Source: Tenacibaculum sp. L6 | GTDB lineage: Bacteria; Bacteroidota; Bacteroidia; Flavobacteriales; Flavobacteriaceae | Reading direction: 5' to 3' | DNA: 64,000 nucleotides | Assembly: GCF_028823685.1 (NCBI RefSeq) | Contig: NZ_JAPEHZ010000005.1 | Coordinates: 1 to 64,000, forward strand | Shown: positions 43,200-54,790 of the stretch, piece by piece | Layout of the letters: each line of letters begins with the position of its first letter | Numbering within the stretch: the first letter of the stretch is position 1 | Position numbers and translations under genes: made by a program | Notes under the pieces: generated by a model | What the model was told of the DNA's origin: nothing | The model's input: only the letters and a program-made list of their open reading frames with translations | The model's database searches: none

Positions 43200-43750
43200 T
43201 GATGGCTGATTCGGTGATGAAATGGTATGTTGTGAGAGCTATTGGTGGTCAAGAAAATAAGGTTAAATCTTATATCGAGACTGAAATAGCGCGTCATGGG
43301 TTGTCTGATTATGTAAACCAAGTAATCGTTCCAACTGAAAAAGTTATTCAAGTACGAAACGGAAAGAAGATGAACAGAGAAAGAGTTTACTTTCCTGGTT
43401 ATGTAATGGTAGAAGCTAATTTAGCAGGTGAGGTTCCTCACGTAATCAAATCAGTAACTGGAGTTATTGGTTTTTTAGGTGAAACAAAAGGAGGTGATCC
43501 AGTACCAATGCGTAAATCAGAAGTAAACAGAATGTTAGGTAAGGTTGATGAACTTTCTGTTAAAGATGAAAACGTTGCAATTCCTTATTCAGTTGGTGAA
43601 ACTGTAAAAGTAATTGACGGACCTTTCAACGGATTCGATGGAACTGTTGAAAAGGTTAATGAAGAAAAACGTAAATTAGAGGTAATGGTAAAGATTTTCG
43701 GAAGAAAAACTCCATTAGAATTAAATTACATGCAAGTAGAGAAAATATAA
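43199..43750 (+). CDS. nusG: transcription termination/antitermination factor NusG
   Basis: A 183-residue NusG with the NGN domain (WYVVRAIGGQENKVKSYIET, residues 9-28; FPGYVMVEANL) and the C-terminal KOW domain (VIDGPFNGFDGTVEKVNEEK, about 139-158). NusG binds the clamp of RNA polymerase and couples it to Rho or to the ribosome. Two ATGs one codon apart are possible starts (43199 and 43202). It overlaps secE and is 64 bases before rplK, in the canonical order. Confidence 0.96.
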   Translation: MMADSVMKWYVVRAIGGQENKVKSYIETEIARHGLSDYVNQVIVPTEKVIQVRNGKKMNRERVYFPGYVMVEANLAGEVPHVIKSVTGVIGFLGETKGGDPVPMRKSEVNRMLGKVDELSVKDENVAIPYSVGETVKVIDGPFNGFDGTVEKVNEEKRKLEVMVKIFGRKTPLELNYMQVEKI

Positions 43751-43814
43751 TTGTTACACCTATATTTTGGTGTGTTTAAGCTTCCAATTTAAGCACATCG
43801 TTAAATCTTAAACA

Positions 43815-44252
43815 ATGGCAAAAGAAGTAAGTAAATTAGTAAAACTACAAGTTAGGGGAGGTGCTGCGAATCCGTCGCCACCAGTTGGACCCGCTTTAGG
43901 TGCTGCCGGTGTTAACATCATGGAGTTCTGTAAGCAGTTTAATGCTCGTACACAGGACAAACAAGGTAAAGTATTACCTGTTGTTATTACAGTTTATACA
44001 GACAAATCTTTCGAGTTTGTTGTAAAAACTCCACCAGCTGCGGTACAATTATTAGAAGCGGCCAAAATTAAGAAAGGTTCAGGTGAGCCTAATAGAAAGA
44101 AAGTAGCAAGCGTATCTTGGGATCAAATTCGTGGAATTGCAGAAGACAAAATGGCTGATATGAATGCCTTTGAAGTAGAATCTGCAATGAAAATGATTGC
44201 CGGAACAGCTCGTTCTATGGGATTAACAGTAACAGGTGATGCTCCTGCATAA
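43815..44252 (+). CDS. rplK: 50S ribosomal protein uL11
   Basis: A 145-residue L11. The N-terminal domain has [19 protein letters not shown] (residues 9-27) and the Pro-rich hinge; the C-terminal rRNA-binding domain has [19 protein letters not shown] and [13 protein letters not shown]. It forms the base of the stalk with 23S rRNA helices 43-44 and takes part in the stringent response. It is followed 20 bases later by rplA. Confidence 0.97.
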   Translation: MAKEVSKLVKLQVRGGAANPSPPVGPALGAAGVNIMEFCKQFNARTQDKQGKVLPVVITVYTDKSFEFVVKTPPAAVQLLEAAKIKKGSGEPNRKKVASVSWDQIRGIAEDKMADMNAFEVESAMKMIAGTARSMGLTVTGDAPA

Positions 44253-44272
44253 ACTTAAAAGAGATTTAGAAA

Positions 44273-44970
44273 ATGGCAAGATTGACTAAAAAACAAAACA
44301 AACGGAGGCTCGTGCTAAAATAGATAGCTCTAAAGTTTATAATTTAAGTGAAGCATCAGCTTTAGTTAAAGAAATTACAAACGTAAAATTTGATGCATCT
44401 GTAGATTTAGCAGTGCGTTTAGGGGTAGATCCTCGTAAAGCTAATCAAATGGTACGTGGAGTTGTAACATTACCTCACGGAACTGGTAAAGATGTAAAAG
44501 TTTTAGCATTAGTTACTCCAGATAAAGAAGCAGAAGCTAAGGAAGCTGGTGCTGATTATGTTGGATTAGATGAGTACCTTCAAAAAATTAAAGGAGGATG
44601 GACTGATGTTGACGTTATTATTACTATGCCTTCAGTAATGGGTAAATTAGGTCCTTTAGGACGTGTCTTAGGTCCTCGTGGTTTAATGCCAAACCCAAAA
44701 ACAGGTACAGTAACTATGGATGTTGCAAAAGCAGTACAAGAAGTAAAAGCTGGTAAAATCGACTTTAAAGTAGATAAAACTGGTATTGTACACGCTGCAA
44801 TCGGAAAAGCATCTTTTGATGCTGCAAAGATTACAGAAAATGCAAACGAGTTAATTCAAACATTAATTAAATTAAAGCCAACAGCGGCTAAAGGAACTTA
44901 TATTAAGAGTATCTTTATCTCTTCTACTATGAGTCCTAGTGTTGCTGTAGATGTTAAAACAGTATCGTAA
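44273..44970 (+). CDS. rplA: 50S ribosomal protein uL1, with a 5-nt insertion near the start
   Basis: The gene for uL1, the L1-stalk protein and the autogenous repressor of the rplKA unit. ATG at 44273 starts MARLTKKQ, but the frame then reaches TAG within 17 codons. The normal continuation ([20 protein letters not shown] and on to the 44970 stop) is in another frame. Removing CAAAC from CAAAACAAACGGAGG gives CAAAAGGAGG, that is Q-K-E-A, and a normal 230-residue L1. So the break is a 5-nt near-tandem duplication (CAAAA/CAAAC) at about 44295-44303. A GTG at 44413 could give an N-truncated protein. It may be a real mutation (L1-less E. coli is viable) or an assembly error. Confidence 0.85.
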
Positions 44971-44991
44971 GGCAGTTAAAACTTTTTAATT

Positions 44992-45507
44992 ATGACTAGA
45001 GAGGAAAAATCACAAGTAATACAAGATTTAACAGCACAATTAGCAGATACTAGCACAATCTATTTAGCAGATATTTCTGGTTTAGATGCAGCTACTACAT
45101 CTAACTTACGTAGAGCTTGTTTCAAAGCTAACGTACAATTGGCTGTTGTTAAAAATACATTGCTTTCTAAAGCAATGGAAGCTTCTGATAAAGATTTCGG
45201 AGAGTTACCAGACGTATTAAAAGGTAATACTTCAATGTTAATTGCTGAGGCTGCAAATGCACCAGCAAAAGTTATCAAAGAGTTCAGAAAAAAATCAGAC
45301 AAACCTTTATTAAAAGGTGCGTATGTTGAAGAAGCAGTTTATGTTGGAGATGACCAATTAGACGCTCTTGTTAACATCAAGTCTAAAGAAGAACTTATTG
45401 GAGATATTATTACCTTATTACAATCTCCTGCTAAGAATGTTGTTTCAGCATTACAATCAGGTGGTGGTAAGTTATCAGGTATCTTAAAGACATTATCAGA
45501 AAAATAA
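44992..45507 (+). CDS. rplJ: 50S ribosomal protein uL10
   Basis: A 171-residue L10: MTREEKSQVIQDLTAQL start, ISGLDAATTSNLRRACF, and the KNTLLSKAM segment, with a C-terminal helix that carries the L7/L12 dimers (VVSALQSGGGKLSGILKTLSEK region). It joins the stalk to L11 and 23S rRNA, and with L12 represses its own message in other bacteria. Only 21 bases separate it from rplA, so no long L10-binding leader is present here. Confidence 0.96.
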   Translation: MTREEKSQVIQDLTAQLADTSTIYLADISGLDAATTSNLRRACFKANVQLAVVKNTLLSKAMEASDKDFGELPDVLKGNTSMLIAEAANAPAKVIKEFRKKSDKPLLKGAYVEEAVYVGDDQLDALVNIKSKEELIGDIITLLQSPAKNVVSALQSGGGKLSGILKTLSEK

Positions 45508-45556
45508 TTTCGCGCACTAATAAACTAAAATAATAAAATTTTTAAAAACAATTAAA

Positions 45557-45931
45557 ATGGCAGATTTAAAAGATTTCGCAGAGCAATTAGTTAACTTAAC
45601 AGTAAAAGAAGTTAATGAATTAGCTGATATTTTAAAAGAAGAGTATGGTATTGAGCCAGCAGCAGCAGCTGTAGCAGTAGCAGGTCCAGCAGCAGGTGGT
45701 GGAGATGCAGCTGAAGAAAAAACTGAGTTTGATGTAATCTTAAAAGCAGCAGGTGGTTCTAAATTAGCAGTTGTAAAGTTAGTTAAAGAATTAACTGGAT
45801 TAGGATTAAAAGAAGCTAAAGAAATCGTTGATAGCGCACCAGCACCAGTAAAAGAAGCAATCTCTAAAGATGAGGCAGAAGGTCTTAAGAAGTCTTTAGA
45901 AGAAGCAGGAGCTGAGGTAGAGCTTAAGTAA
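45557..45931 (+). CDS. rplL: 50S ribosomal protein bL12
   Basis: A 124-residue L7/L12. The N-terminal dimerisation helices ([19 protein letters not shown]) are followed by an Ala-rich hinge ([20 protein letters not shown], about 35-54) and the globular domain with [20 protein letters not shown], which recruits translation GTPases. Four or more copies are present per ribosome, which requires more L12 than the other proteins of the operon. A hairpin downstream at 45969-46007 may reduce read-through into rpoB. Confidence 0.97.
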   Translation: MADLKDFAEQLVNLTVKEVNELADILKEEYGIEPAAAAVAVAGPAAGGGDAAEEKTEFDVILKAAGGSKLAVVKLVKELTGLGLKEAKEIVDSAPAPVKEAISKDEAEGLKKSLEEAGAEVELK

Positions 45932-45968
45932 GCTATACTCCCGATTTAAAACGGGGAAAAACAATTAA

Positions 45969-46007
45969 GGTTTAGGTACTAAAAACACATGTTTTTAGGC
46001 CTAAACC
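45969..46007 (+). terminator. attenuator/processing hairpin between rplL and rpoB
   Basis: GGTTTAGG (45969-45976) pairs with CCTAAACC (46000-46007) and inside it CTAAAAAC (45979-45986) with GTTTTTAG (45991-45998). It is not followed by a long T-run, so partial attenuation or RNase processing is more likely than full termination, as in the rplL-rpoB gap of other bacteria. Confidence 0.7.
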
Positions 46008-46165
46008 ATTTTGTGTATATATTCGTTCTTTATTTTTCACAATAAATTCCATTGTGATTTTACGATTATAAAGTGCTGGTTTTTAATCAGTAAAGCAATT
46101 AAAATTGCAGTATTGAAACGGTTAAGTTTCAAAAATATTATTTTTAATTAAAAATAGCATCTCTT

Positions 46166-49100
46166 TTGGCAACGATAAACACTACTGAAAGAATTAACTT
46201 CGCGTCTTCGCAGTTAGGAACTGATTATCCAGATTTTTTAGATATTCAGGTAAAATCATTTCAAGATTTTTTCCAATTGCAAACTAAAGCAGAAGAACGT
46301 GGAGAAGAAGGTTTGTACAAAACCTTTATGGATAACTTCCCGATTACCGATACACGTAATCAATTTGTACTAGAATTTTTAGACTACTTTGTAGATCCAC
46401 CAAGATATAGCATTCAAGAATGTATCGAGCGTGGTTTAACTTACAGTGTACCTTTAAAAGCACGTTTAAAATTATATTGTACCGATCCTGAACACGAAGA
46501 TTTCGAAACGATAGTTCAAGATGTATACTTAGGTACAATTCCTTATATGACTAACTCTGGAACATTCATTATTAATGGAGCAGAAAGAGTTGTAGTGTCG
46601 CAATTACACCGTTCACCAGGTGTATTTTTTGGGCAATCTTTCCACGCAAACGGAACCAAATTATACTCTGCAAGAGTAATTCCTTTCAAAGGTTCTTGGA
46701 TAGAATTTGCTACCGATATCAATCAAGTAATGTATGCTTATATTGATAGAAAGAAAAAATTACCAGTAACAACATTATTCAGAGCCATCGGTTTTGAAAG
46801 AGATAAAGATATATTAGAAATTTTTGATTTAGCTGAAGAAGTAAAAGTTTCAAAAGCTGGATTAAAGAAGGTATTAGGGCATAAATTAGCGGCGAGAGTT
46901 TTAAAAACTTGGCACGAAGATTTCGTTGATGAGGATACAGGAGAAGTAGTATCGATTGAACGTAACGAAATTATTTTCGATCGTGATACCATTATTGAAA
47001 AAGAACATATTGATGAAATTATAGATTCTGGTGCTAAGACTATCTTATTACACAAAGAAGATAATCAGCAAGCAGACTATGCAATCATCCATAACACATT
47101 ACAAAAGGACCCTACAAACTCTGAAAAAGAGGCTGTAGAGCATATATATAGACAATTACGTAATGCTGAACCGCCAGACGAGGAAACTGCAAGAGGAATT
47201 ATTGAAAAATTATTCTTCTCAGAGCAACGTTATAGTTTAGGTGAAGTAGGACGTTTTAGAATGAATACTAAACTTCAGTTAAATGAAGATTTAGATCAAA
47301 AAGTATTAACAAAGAACGATATCATTACCATCATTAAGTATTTAATTGAGTTAATCAATTCAAAAGCTGAAGTAGATGATATCGATCACTTATCTAACCG
47401 TCGTGTTAGAACTGTTGGTGAGCAATTAGCAGGTCAATTTGGTGTAGGTTTAGCTCGTATGGCACGTACTATTCGTGAAAGAATGAATGTTCGTGACAAC
47501 GAAGTATTTACTCCAATCGACTTAATTAACGCTAAGACTTTATCTTCAGTAATTAACTCTTTCTTTGGTACCAACCAGTTATCTCAGTTTATGGATCAAA
47601 CAAACCCATTAGCAGAGATTACTCATAAACGTCGTTTATCGGCTTTAGGACCTGGAGGTTTATCACGTGAAAGAGCAGGTTTCGAGGTGCGTGACGTTCA
47701 CTATACTCACTACGGTCGTTTATGTCCGATTGAAACACCTGAAGGACCAAACATTGGACTTATTTCTTCTTTAGCTGTATATGCTAAAGTTAACAATATG
47801 GGATTCATTGAAACTCCATATAAGAAAGTAGAAAACGGTTCAGTTTCTTCTGAAGAGCCTATTTATTTAAGTGCTGAGGAGGAAGAAGGAATGAAGATTG
47901 CTCAATCTAACTTACCTGTTGCAAATGATGGTAAGATAGAAGGAGATAGAGTAATTGCTCGTGAAGAAGGAGATTTCCCAGTAGAAAGTCCTGAAGCAAT
48001 TAACTATATGGACGTTGCGCCTAACCAAATCGCTTCGATTTCAGCATCGTTAATTCCTTTCTTAGAGCATGATGATGCCAACCGTGCGTTAATGGGATCG
48101 AACATGATGCGTCAAGCAGTTCCATTATTACGTCCAGAATCTCCAATCGTTGGTACTGGTTTAGAGCGTAGAGTTGCTAAAGATTCTCGTATCTTAATCA
48201 ATGCTGAAGGAGCAGGAGTTGTTGAGTATGTAGATGCTAACAAAATTACAATTAAGTACGACAGAACAGAAGAAGAGCGAATGGTAAGCTTCGATTCTGA
48301 TGAAGTATCATACGACTTAATTAAGTTTAGAAAAACCAACCAAGGTACGAACATCAACCTAAAACCAATCGTAAAAGTAGGTGATAGAGTTGAAGAAGGA
48401 CAAGTACTTTGCGAAGGTTATGCAACACAAAAAGGAGAATTAGCTTTAGGTAGAAACATGAAAGTAGCCTTTATGCCTTGGAAAGGGTATAACTTCGAGG
48501 ATGCGATTGTGATTTCTGAAAAAGTTGTTCGTGAAGATATCTTTACTTCTATCCACATTGATGAGTATTCATTAGATGTTCGTGATACGAAGTTAGGAGC
48601 AGAGGAGTTAACAAACGATATTCCTAACGTTTCTGAAGAGGCTACTAAAGACTTAGATGAAAATGGTATGATTCGTATTGGAGCAGAAGTAAATCCTGGT
48701 GACATCTTAATTGGTAAGATTACACCAAAAGGAGAATCTGATCCAACTCCAGAAGAAAAGTTATTACGTGCCATCTTTGGTGATAAAGCAGGTGATGTAA
48801 AAGACGCATCATTAAAAGCTTCTCCATCATTAAGAGGTGTTGTAATCAACAAAAAATTATTCAAACGTGCGGTAAAAGATAAGAATAAGCGTGCTCGTGA
48901 TAAAGAAGCTATCGCAGCTTTAGAAGCATCTTACGTATCTAAGTTTGAAGACTTAAAAGATGTATTAGTTGAAAAATTATTCAACTTAGTATCAGGTAAA
49001 ACATCTCAAGGAGTTTATAACGACTTAGGTGAAGAAGTATTACCAAAAGGTAAGAAGTTCACGCAAAAAATGTTAAACTCTGTTGAAGACTTTACACATT

Positions 49101-49975
49101 TAAACGGAACTTGGACTACCGATAAGGAGTTAAACGATTTAGTTGTAGAATTAGTTCACAACTACAAGATTAAAGTAAACGATTTACAAGGAGTTTTACG
49201 TCGTGAGAAGTTTACTATTTCTGTAGGAGACGAATTACCAGCCGGAATCTTAAAACTTGCTAAAATTTATGTTGCTAAGAAACGTAAATTAAAAGTAGGA
49301 GATAAGATGGCAGGACGTCACGGAAACAAAGGTATTGTTGCACGTATCGTACGTCAAGAAGATATGCCTTTCTTAGAAGATGGAACACCAGTAGATATCG
49401 TATTAAACCCATTAGGGGTACCATCGCGTATGAACATTGGTCAGATTTATGAAACTGTTCTTGGATGGGCAGGTCAAAAATTAGGTCAAAAATATGCGAC
49501 TCCTATTTTCGATGGGGCTTCTTTAGATGAAATTAATAAATTAACAGACGAAGCAGGAATTCCAAGATTCGGTCATACATACTTATATGACGGAGGTACA
49601 GGTAAGCGTTTCGATCAGCCAGCAACGGTAGGGGTAATTTATATGATTAAGTTAGGTCACATGATTGAAGATAAGATGCATGCACGTTCTATCGGACCTT
49701 ACTCATTAATTACACAACAGCCATTAGGAGGTAAAGCTCAGTTTGGAGGTCAGCGTTTTGGAGAGATGGAAGTTTGGGCACTTGAAGCATATGGTGCATC
49801 AAGTATCTTACGTGAAATCTTAACTGTTAAGTCTGATGACGTATTAGGTAGAGCAAAAACTTACGAAAGTATTGTAAAAGGTGAGGCTATGCCAGAACCA
49901 GGTTTACCAGAATCATTTAACGTATTAATGCACGAACTTAAAGGTTTAGGATTAGACGTTAAATTAGAAGAATAA
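46166..49975 (+). CDS. rpoB: DNA-directed RNA polymerase subunit beta
   Basis: A 1269-residue beta subunit with the normal order of conserved blocks: [20 protein letters not shown], the rifampicin-pocket region [26 protein letters not shown] (S, H and R positions as in the sensitive type), and near the end [14 protein letters not shown] and [19 protein letters not shown]. The start is TTG at 46166 (reads [15 protein letters not shown]); no in-frame ATG occurs before residue 55, and homologs begin at this place. It is transcribed with rplKAJL, followed by a hairpin (49989-50010) and rpoC. Confidence 0.97.
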   Translation: MATINTTERINFASSQLGTDYPDFLDIQVKSFQDFFQLQTKAEERGEEGLYKTFMDNFPITDTRNQFVLEFLDYFVDPPRYSIQECIERGLTYSVPLKARLKLYCTDPEHEDFETIVQDVYLGTIPYMTNSGTFIINGAERVVVSQLHRSPGVFFGQSFHANGTKLYSARVIPFKGSWIEFATDINQVMYAYIDRKKKLPVTTLFRAIGFERDKDILEIFDLAEEVKVSKAGLKKVLGHKLAARVLKTWHEDFVDEDTGEVVSIERNEIIFDRDTIIEKEHIDEIIDSGAKTILLHKEDNQQADYAIIHNTLQKDPTNSEKEAVEHIYRQLRNAEPPDEETARGIIEKLFFSEQRYSLGEVGRFRMNTKLQLNEDLDQKVLTKNDIITIIKYLIELINSKAEVDDIDHLSNRRVRTVGEQLAGQFGVGLARMARTIRERMNVRDNEVFTPIDLINAKTLSSVINSFFGTNQLSQFMDQTNPLAEITHKRRLSALGPGGLSRERAGFEVRDVHYTHYGRLCPIETPEGPNIGLISSLAVYAKVNNMGFIETPYKKVENGSVSSEEPIYLSAEEEEGMKIAQSNLPVANDGKIEGDRVIAREEGDFPVESPEAINYMDVAPNQIASISASLIPFLEHDDANRALMGSNMMRQAVPLLRPESPIVGTGLERRVAKDSRILINAEGAGVVEYVDANKITIKYDRTEEERMVSFDSDEVSYDLIKFRKTNQGTNINLKPIVKVGDRVEEGQVLCEGYATQKGELALGRNMKVAFMPWKGYNFEDAIVISEKVVREDIFTSIHIDEYSLDVRDTKLGAEELTNDIPNVSEEATKDLDENGMIRIGAEVNPGDILIGKITPKGESDPTPEEKLLRAIFGDKAGDVKDASLKASPSLRGVVINKKLFKRAVKDKNKRARDKEAIAALEASYVSKFEDLKDVLVEKLFNLVSGKTSQGVYNDLGEEVLPKGKKFTQKMLNSVEDFTHLNGTWTTDKELNDLVVELVHNYKIKVNDLQGVLRREKFTISVGDELPAGILKLAKIYVAKKRKLKVGDKMAGRHGNKGIVARIVRQEDMPFLEDGTPVDIVLNPLGVPSRMNIGQIYETVLGWAGQKLGQKYATPIFDGASLDEINKLTDEAGIPRFGHTYLYDGGTGKRFDQPATVGVIYMIKLGHMIEDKMHARSIGPYSLITQQPLGGKAQFGGQRFGEMEVWALEAYGASSILREILTVKSDDVLGRAKTYESIVKGEAMPEPGLPESFNVLMHELKGLGLDVKLEE

Positions 49976-49988
49976 TCACAGTGAAATG

Positions 49989-50010
49989 TCTCAGAGTCTA
50001 GGCTCTGAGG
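49989..50010 (+). other. hairpin between rpoB and rpoC
   Basis: CTCAGAG (49990-49996) pairs with CTCTGAG (50003-50009), loop TCTAGG. There is no T-run, so a role in message stability or processing is more likely than termination. Confidence 0.55.
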
Positions 50011-50073
50011 CAAATCATTTTTTCAATATCAGTCTTGTTAAAAGACATTTATTTTTAATTCGAATCCATTATC

Positions 50074-53000
50074 ATGGCAAGAAAAAACGAAAAATACACT
50101 GTTAAGAAGTTTAACAAAATTTCAATAGGTTTAGCATCACCTGAGTCTATTTTAGAGGCTTCAAAAGGTGAGGTGTTAAAACCAGAAACTATTAACTACC
50201 GTACACATAAACCAGAAAGAGATGGGTTATTTTGTGAGCGTATCTTTGGACCTGTAAAAGATTATGAGTGTGCGTGTGGTAAATACAAAAGAATTCGATA
50301 TAAAGGTATCGTTTGTGACCGTTGTGGGGTTGAAGTTACTGAGAAAAAAGTACGTAGAGATAGAGTAGGTCATATTAACTTAGTGGTACCTGTAGCACAT
50401 ATTTGGTATTTTAGATCATTACCTAACAAAATGGGATACCTTTTAGGGTTACCATCTAAAAAGTTAGATATGATTATTTACTACGAGCGTTACGTAGTAA
50501 TTCAACCAGGTATTGCTAAAAATGCTGAAGGAGAACCATTACAAAAAATGGATTTCTTAACAGAAGAAGAGTATTTAGATATTTTAGATACACTTCCACA
50601 AGAAAATATGTACTTAGAAGATTCTGATCCTAATAAGTTTATCGCTAAAATGGGAGCAGAGTGTTTAATCGATTTATTAGAAAGAATCGATTTAGACCAA
50701 CTATCTTATGAGTTACGACATAAAGCAAATACTGAAACTTCTAAACAACGTAAAAACGAAGCATTAAAGCGTTTAAATGTTGTTGAAGCTTTTAGAGATT
50801 CTCAAAAGAACAGAGAAAATAATCCAGAATGGATGATTATGAAAGTAATTCCGGTTATTCCACCAGAATTACGTCCATTAGTTCCATTAGATGGTGGTCG
50901 TTTCGCTACTTCTGATTTAAATGATTTATACCGTCGTGTAATCATCCGTAACAATCGTTTAAAGCGATTAATGGAAATCAAAGCTCCAGAAGTAATTTTA
51001 CGTAACGAGAAACGTATGTTACAAGAATCAGTAGATTCATTATTTGATAACACGCGTAAATCATCTGCAGTAAAAACTGAATCTAACAGACCATTAAAAT
51101 CATTATCTGATAGTTTAAAAGGTAAACAAGGACGTTTCCGTCAAAACTTATTAGGTAAGCGTGTTGATTATTCTGCACGTTCGGTAATTGTTGTTGGACC
51201 AGAATTAAGATTATTTGAATGTGGATTGCCAAAAGATATGGCAGCAGAACTATACAAGCCTTTCGTTATTCGTAAGTTAATCGAAAGAGGTATTGTTAAA
51301 ACTGTAAAATCTGCAAAGAAAATTATAGATCGCAAAGAACCAGTTGTTTGGGATATCTTAGAAAATGTAATTAAAGGACACCCGGTGTTATTAAACCGTG
51401 CCCCTACCTTACACCGTTTAGGTATTCAAGCATTCCAACCAAAATTAATAGAAGGTAAAGCAATTCGTTTACACCCATTAGCATGTTCGGCATTTAACGC
51501 GGATTTTGATGGGGATCAAATGGCGGTTCACTTACCATTAGGGCCAGAAGCTATTTTAGAAGCTCAACTATTAATGTTAGGTTCTCACAATATCTTAAAC
51601 CCAGCAAACGGAGCTCCTATTACTGTACCATCACAAGATATGGTATTAGGACTTTATTATATGACGAAAGAAAGAAAGTCAACTCCTGAAGTGCCAATTA
51701 AAGGTGAAGGATTAACTTTCTACTCTCCAGAAGAGGTAATTATTGCCTTAAATGAAGAAAAAGTAGACCTAAATGCAGGTATTAAGGTTCGTACTAATGA
51801 TGTAGTAAATGGAGAGCACGTAGTTAGAATTATTGAAACTACTGTAGGTAGAGTTTTATTTAACGAAGTTGTACCAGAAGAAGCAGGGTTTATTAATGAA
51901 GTTTTAACTAAGAAATCATTAAGAGGTGTTATTAGTAGAATTTTAAAAGTTACTGATATACCAGCTGTTGGAAAATTCTTAGATGAAATTAAAAATATGG
52001 GATATAAATACGCCTTCGAAGGTGGTTTATCATTCTCATTAGGTGATATCATTATTCCAGAAGAGAAACACGCTATGATTGCTGAGGCAAACCAAGAAGT
52101 GGATGGTATTATCATGAACTATAACATGGGTATGTTAACGCAAAAAGAGCGTTATAACCAGGTAATTGATGTTTGGGGATCTACCAACAACCGATTAACT
52201 GAATTATCGATGAAGCGTTTACGTGAAGATCAACAAGGATTTAACTCGGTATTTATGATGTTAGATTCTGGAGCGCGTGGATCGAAAGAGCAGATTCGTC
52301 AGTTAACAGGTATGCGTGGTCTGATGGCAAAACCTAAGAAATCTACTGCTAGTGGTGGAGAAATTATTGAAAACCCGATTTTATCTAACTTTAAAGAAGG
52401 TTTATCAATTTTAGAATACTTTATCTCTACGCACGGTGCTCGTAAAGGTCTTGCCGATACCGCATTAAAAACAGCCGATGCAGGTTATTTAACACGTCGT
52501 TTAGTAGATGTGTCTCAAGATGTTATCATTAACGAGGTAGATTGTGGTACATTAAGAGGATTAGAAGTTTCTGCATTAAAGAAAAACGATGAAATCGTTG
52601 AATCTTTAAGCGATAGAATTTCAGGTCGTACAGCATTACACGATGTATATCCACCAAACTCTGATGAGTTATTAATAGCTGCAGGAGAATTAATTACTCC
52701 ATTATTAGCTGATAAAATTGAAGCTGCAGGGGTAGATACAATTGAAGTTCGTTCTGCATTAACTTGTGAATCTGAAAAAGGAATTTGTGAGAAGTGTTAC
52801 GGACAAAGTATGTCTACTGGTCAGAAAGTTCAAAGAGGTGAAGCAGTTGGTGTAATTGCAGCACAATCGATTGGAGAACCAGGTACACAGTTAACATTAC
52901 GTACGTTCCACGTTGGAGGGGTAGCAGGAAACATTTCAGAAGATAACAAGTTAATCGCTAAGTTTGATGGAGATGTAACTATTGATGATTTACGTACGGT

Positions 53001-54345
53001 TAAAGGTAAAGACGCAGCAGGAGAAGAAGTAGATATCGTTATTTCTCGTACTGCCGAAGTTAAAATTACCGATAAGAAAAACGGAGTTGTATTAAGTACA
53101 AACATTATTCCTTACGGTTCTATCATTTTTGATAAAGATAGAAAAACAATCAAAAAAGGAGATGCTCTATGTCAATGGGATCCATTTAACGGAGTTATCG
53201 TTTCAGAATTCGCTGGTAAAGTGAAGTTTGATAACTTAGAGCAAGGAATTAACTACTCTGTAGAAATTGATGAACAAACAGGTTTCCAAGAAAAAGTAAT
53301 TACTGATTCTAAGAACAAGAAAATCATTCCTTCATTAATCATTGAAGATGCTGATGGTAATGCATTACGTTCATACAGTTTACCAGTAGGTGCTCACTTA
53401 ATTGTTGATAATGGTGATAAAGTTGAGTCTGGTAAAACATTAGTAAAAATTCCTCGTAAGTCTGGTAAAGCAGGAGATATTACAGGAGGTTTACCACGTG
53501 TAACAGAATTATTTGAAGCACGTAACCCATCTAACCCAGCTGTAGTTGCTGAGATTGACGGAGTTGTATCTTTTGGTAAGATTAAACGTGGTAACCGTGA
53601 AATCATTATTGAATCTAAAACAGGTGATGTTAGAAAATACTTAATCAAGTTATCTAACCAAATCTTAGTTCAAGAAAATGACTTTATCAAAGCAGGTATG
53701 CCGTTATCTGACGGAGCAATTACACCAACAGATATCTTAAATATCAAAGGACCTTCAGCTGTACAAGAGTACTTAGTAAACGAAATTCAAGAAGTATATC
53801 GTTTACAAGGGGTGAAGATTAATGACAAGCATTTCGAAGTAGTAGTACGTCAAATGATGCGTAAAGTTAGAATTATTGATTCAGGAGATACCTTATTCTT
53901 AGAAAATCAATTAGTTCATAAAACTGATTTCATCAAAGAAAACGATGCTATCTACGGAATGAAAGTTGTTGAAGACTCAGGAGATTCAGCAAACTTAAAA
54001 CCAGGACAAATTGTTACTGCTCGTCAATTAAGAGATGAAAACTCTTTATTACGTAGAGAAGATAAAAACTTAGTAATTGCACGTGATGCTCAACCAGCTA
54101 CTGCTGAGCAAGTATTACAAGGTATTACAAGAGCTTCGTTACAAACGAAGTCGTTTATCTCAGCTGCGTCGTTCCAGGAAACTACTAAAGTATTAAACGA
54201 AGCCGCAGTAAACGGTAAAGTAGATACCTTAGAAGGATTAAAAGAGAATGTAATTGTTGGTAAACGTATACCAGCAGGTACAGGAATGAGAGCATACGAA
54301 GATTTAATCGTTGGTCCTAAAGATGAGATTGAACAAAGTTTATAA
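50074..54345 (+). CDS. rpoC: DNA-directed RNA polymerase subunit beta-prime
   Basis: A 1423-residue beta-prime subunit. The N-terminal zinc site is [20 protein letters not shown] (about residues 67-86), the active-site loop [12 protein letters not shown] holds the three Mg-binding Asp (about 475-486), and the second zinc site includes [13 protein letters not shown] (about 901). The bridge and trigger helices ([35 protein letters not shown]) are complete. The C-terminal end [17 protein letters not shown] is normal. It is followed by a strong terminator at 54369-54411. Confidence 0.98.
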   Translation: MARKNEKYTVKKFNKISIGLASPESILEASKGEVLKPETINYRTHKPERDGLFCERIFGPVKDYECACGKYKRIRYKGIVCDRCGVEVTEKKVRRDRVGHINLVVPVAHIWYFRSLPNKMGYLLGLPSKKLDMIIYYERYVVIQPGIAKNAEGEPLQKMDFLTEEEYLDILDTLPQENMYLEDSDPNKFIAKMGAECLIDLLERIDLDQLSYELRHKANTETSKQRKNEALKRLNVVEAFRDSQKNRENNPEWMIMKVIPVIPPELRPLVPLDGGRFATSDLNDLYRRVIIRNNRLKRLMEIKAPEVILRNEKRMLQESVDSLFDNTRKSSAVKTESNRPLKSLSDSLKGKQGRFRQNLLGKRVDYSARSVIVVGPELRLFECGLPKDMAAELYKPFVIRKLIERGIVKTVKSAKKIIDRKEPVVWDILENVIKGHPVLLNRAPTLHRLGIQAFQPKLIEGKAIRLHPLACSAFNADFDGDQMAVHLPLGPEAILEAQLLMLGSHNILNPANGAPITVPSQDMVLGLYYMTKERKSTPEVPIKGEGLTFYSPEEVIIALNEEKVDLNAGIKVRTNDVVNGEHVVRIIETTVGRVLFNEVVPEEAGFINEVLTKKSLRGVISRILKVTDIPAVGKFLDEIKNMGYKYAFEGGLSFSLGDIIIPEEKHAMIAEANQEVDGIIMNYNMGMLTQKERYNQVIDVWGSTNNRLTELSMKRLREDQQGFNSVFMMLDSGARGSKEQIRQLTGMRGLMAKPKKSTASGGEIIENPILSNFKEGLSILEYFISTHGARKGLADTALKTADAGYLTRRLVDVSQDVIINEVDCGTLRGLEVSALKKNDEIVESLSDRISGRTALHDVYPPNSDELLIAAGELITPLLADKIEAAGVDTIEVRSALTCESEKGICEKCYGQSMSTGQKVQRGEAVGVIAAQSIGEPGTQLTLRTFHVGGVAGNISEDNKLIAKFDGDVTIDDLRTVKGKDAAGEEVDIVISRTAEVKITDKKNGVVLSTNIIPYGSIIFDKDRKTIKKGDALCQWDPFNGVIVSEFAGKVKFDNLEQGINYSVEIDEQTGFQEKVITDSKNKKIIPSLIIEDADGNALRSYSLPVGAHLIVDNGDKVESGKTLVKIPRKSGKAGDITGGLPRVTELFEARNPSNPAVVAEIDGVVSFGKIKRGNREIIIESKTGDVRKYLIKLSNQILVQENDFIKAGMPLSDGAITPTDILNIKGPSAVQEYLVNEIQEVYRLQGVKINDKHFEVVVRQMMRKVRIIDSGDTLFLENQLVHKTDFIKENDAIYGMKVVEDSGDSANLKPGQIVTARQLRDENSLLRREDKNLVIARDAQPATAEQVLQGITRASLQTKSFISAASFQETTKVLNEAAVNGKVDTLEGLKENVIVGKRIPAGTGMRAYEDLIVGPKDEIEQSL

Positions 54346-54368
54346 GAACTTATGTTTATAAATTATAG

Positions 54369-54411
54369 CAAGGGTTTAGAGTTTTTAAAACTCTAAACCC
54401 TTGTTTTTTTT
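54369..54411 (+). terminator. strong terminator of the rpoBC operon
   Basis: CAAGGGTTTAGAGTTTT (54369-54385) pairs perfectly with AAAACTCTAAACCCTTG (54387-54403), followed by T8. A classic intrinsic terminator. Confidence 0.95.
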
Positions 54412-54434
54412 CTAAAAAAATAATATATTACAGT

Positions 54435-54746
54435 ATGGACGATACTAAAAAAGAACCTCAATTAAACATAGAATTAGATCAAGAAATAGCTGAAGGAACC
54501 TATAGTAATTTAGCTATTATAAACCATTCTGTTTCAGAGTTTATTGTTGATTTCATCAACATTATGCCAGGTGTACCTAAGGCAAAAGTAAAATCGAGAA
54601 TTATATTAACACCACAACATGCAAAACGTTTATCAAAAGCGTTGGCAGATAATATTCGTAAGTTTGAACAAGCACATGGTGAAATTAAAGATTATGAGCA
54701 GCCTCCAATTCCAATGAATTTTGGTGGGACTACAGGTGAAGCTTAA
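54435..54746 (+). CDS. DUF3467 family protein
   Basis: A 103-residue protein of the DUF3467 family, common in Bacteroidetes directly after rpoC. The core is YSNLAIINHSVSEFIVDFIN followed by PGVPKAKVKSRIILTPQHAKRL (residues 24-70). It is a small alpha/beta protein with no known activity; in some databases the family is described only by conservation. It has its own terminator (54753-54780) and lies after the rpoBC terminator, so it is probably expressed separately or by read-through. Confidence 0.85.
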   Translation: MDDTKKEPQLNIELDQEIAEGTYSNLAIINHSVSEFIVDFINIMPGVPKAKVKSRIILTPQHAKRLSKALADNIRKFEQAHGEIKDYEQPPIPMNFGGTTGEA

Positions 54747-54752
54747 AACAAA

Positions 54753-54780
54753 AAAATCGTCTATTTAGACGATTTTTTTT
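54753..54780 (+). terminator. terminator after DUF3467
   Basis: AAAATCGTC (54753-54761) pairs with GACGATTTT (54768-54776), followed by TTTT; it lies between converging genes and can serve both. Confidence 0.88.
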
Positions 54781-54790
54781 GTTTTTATAT

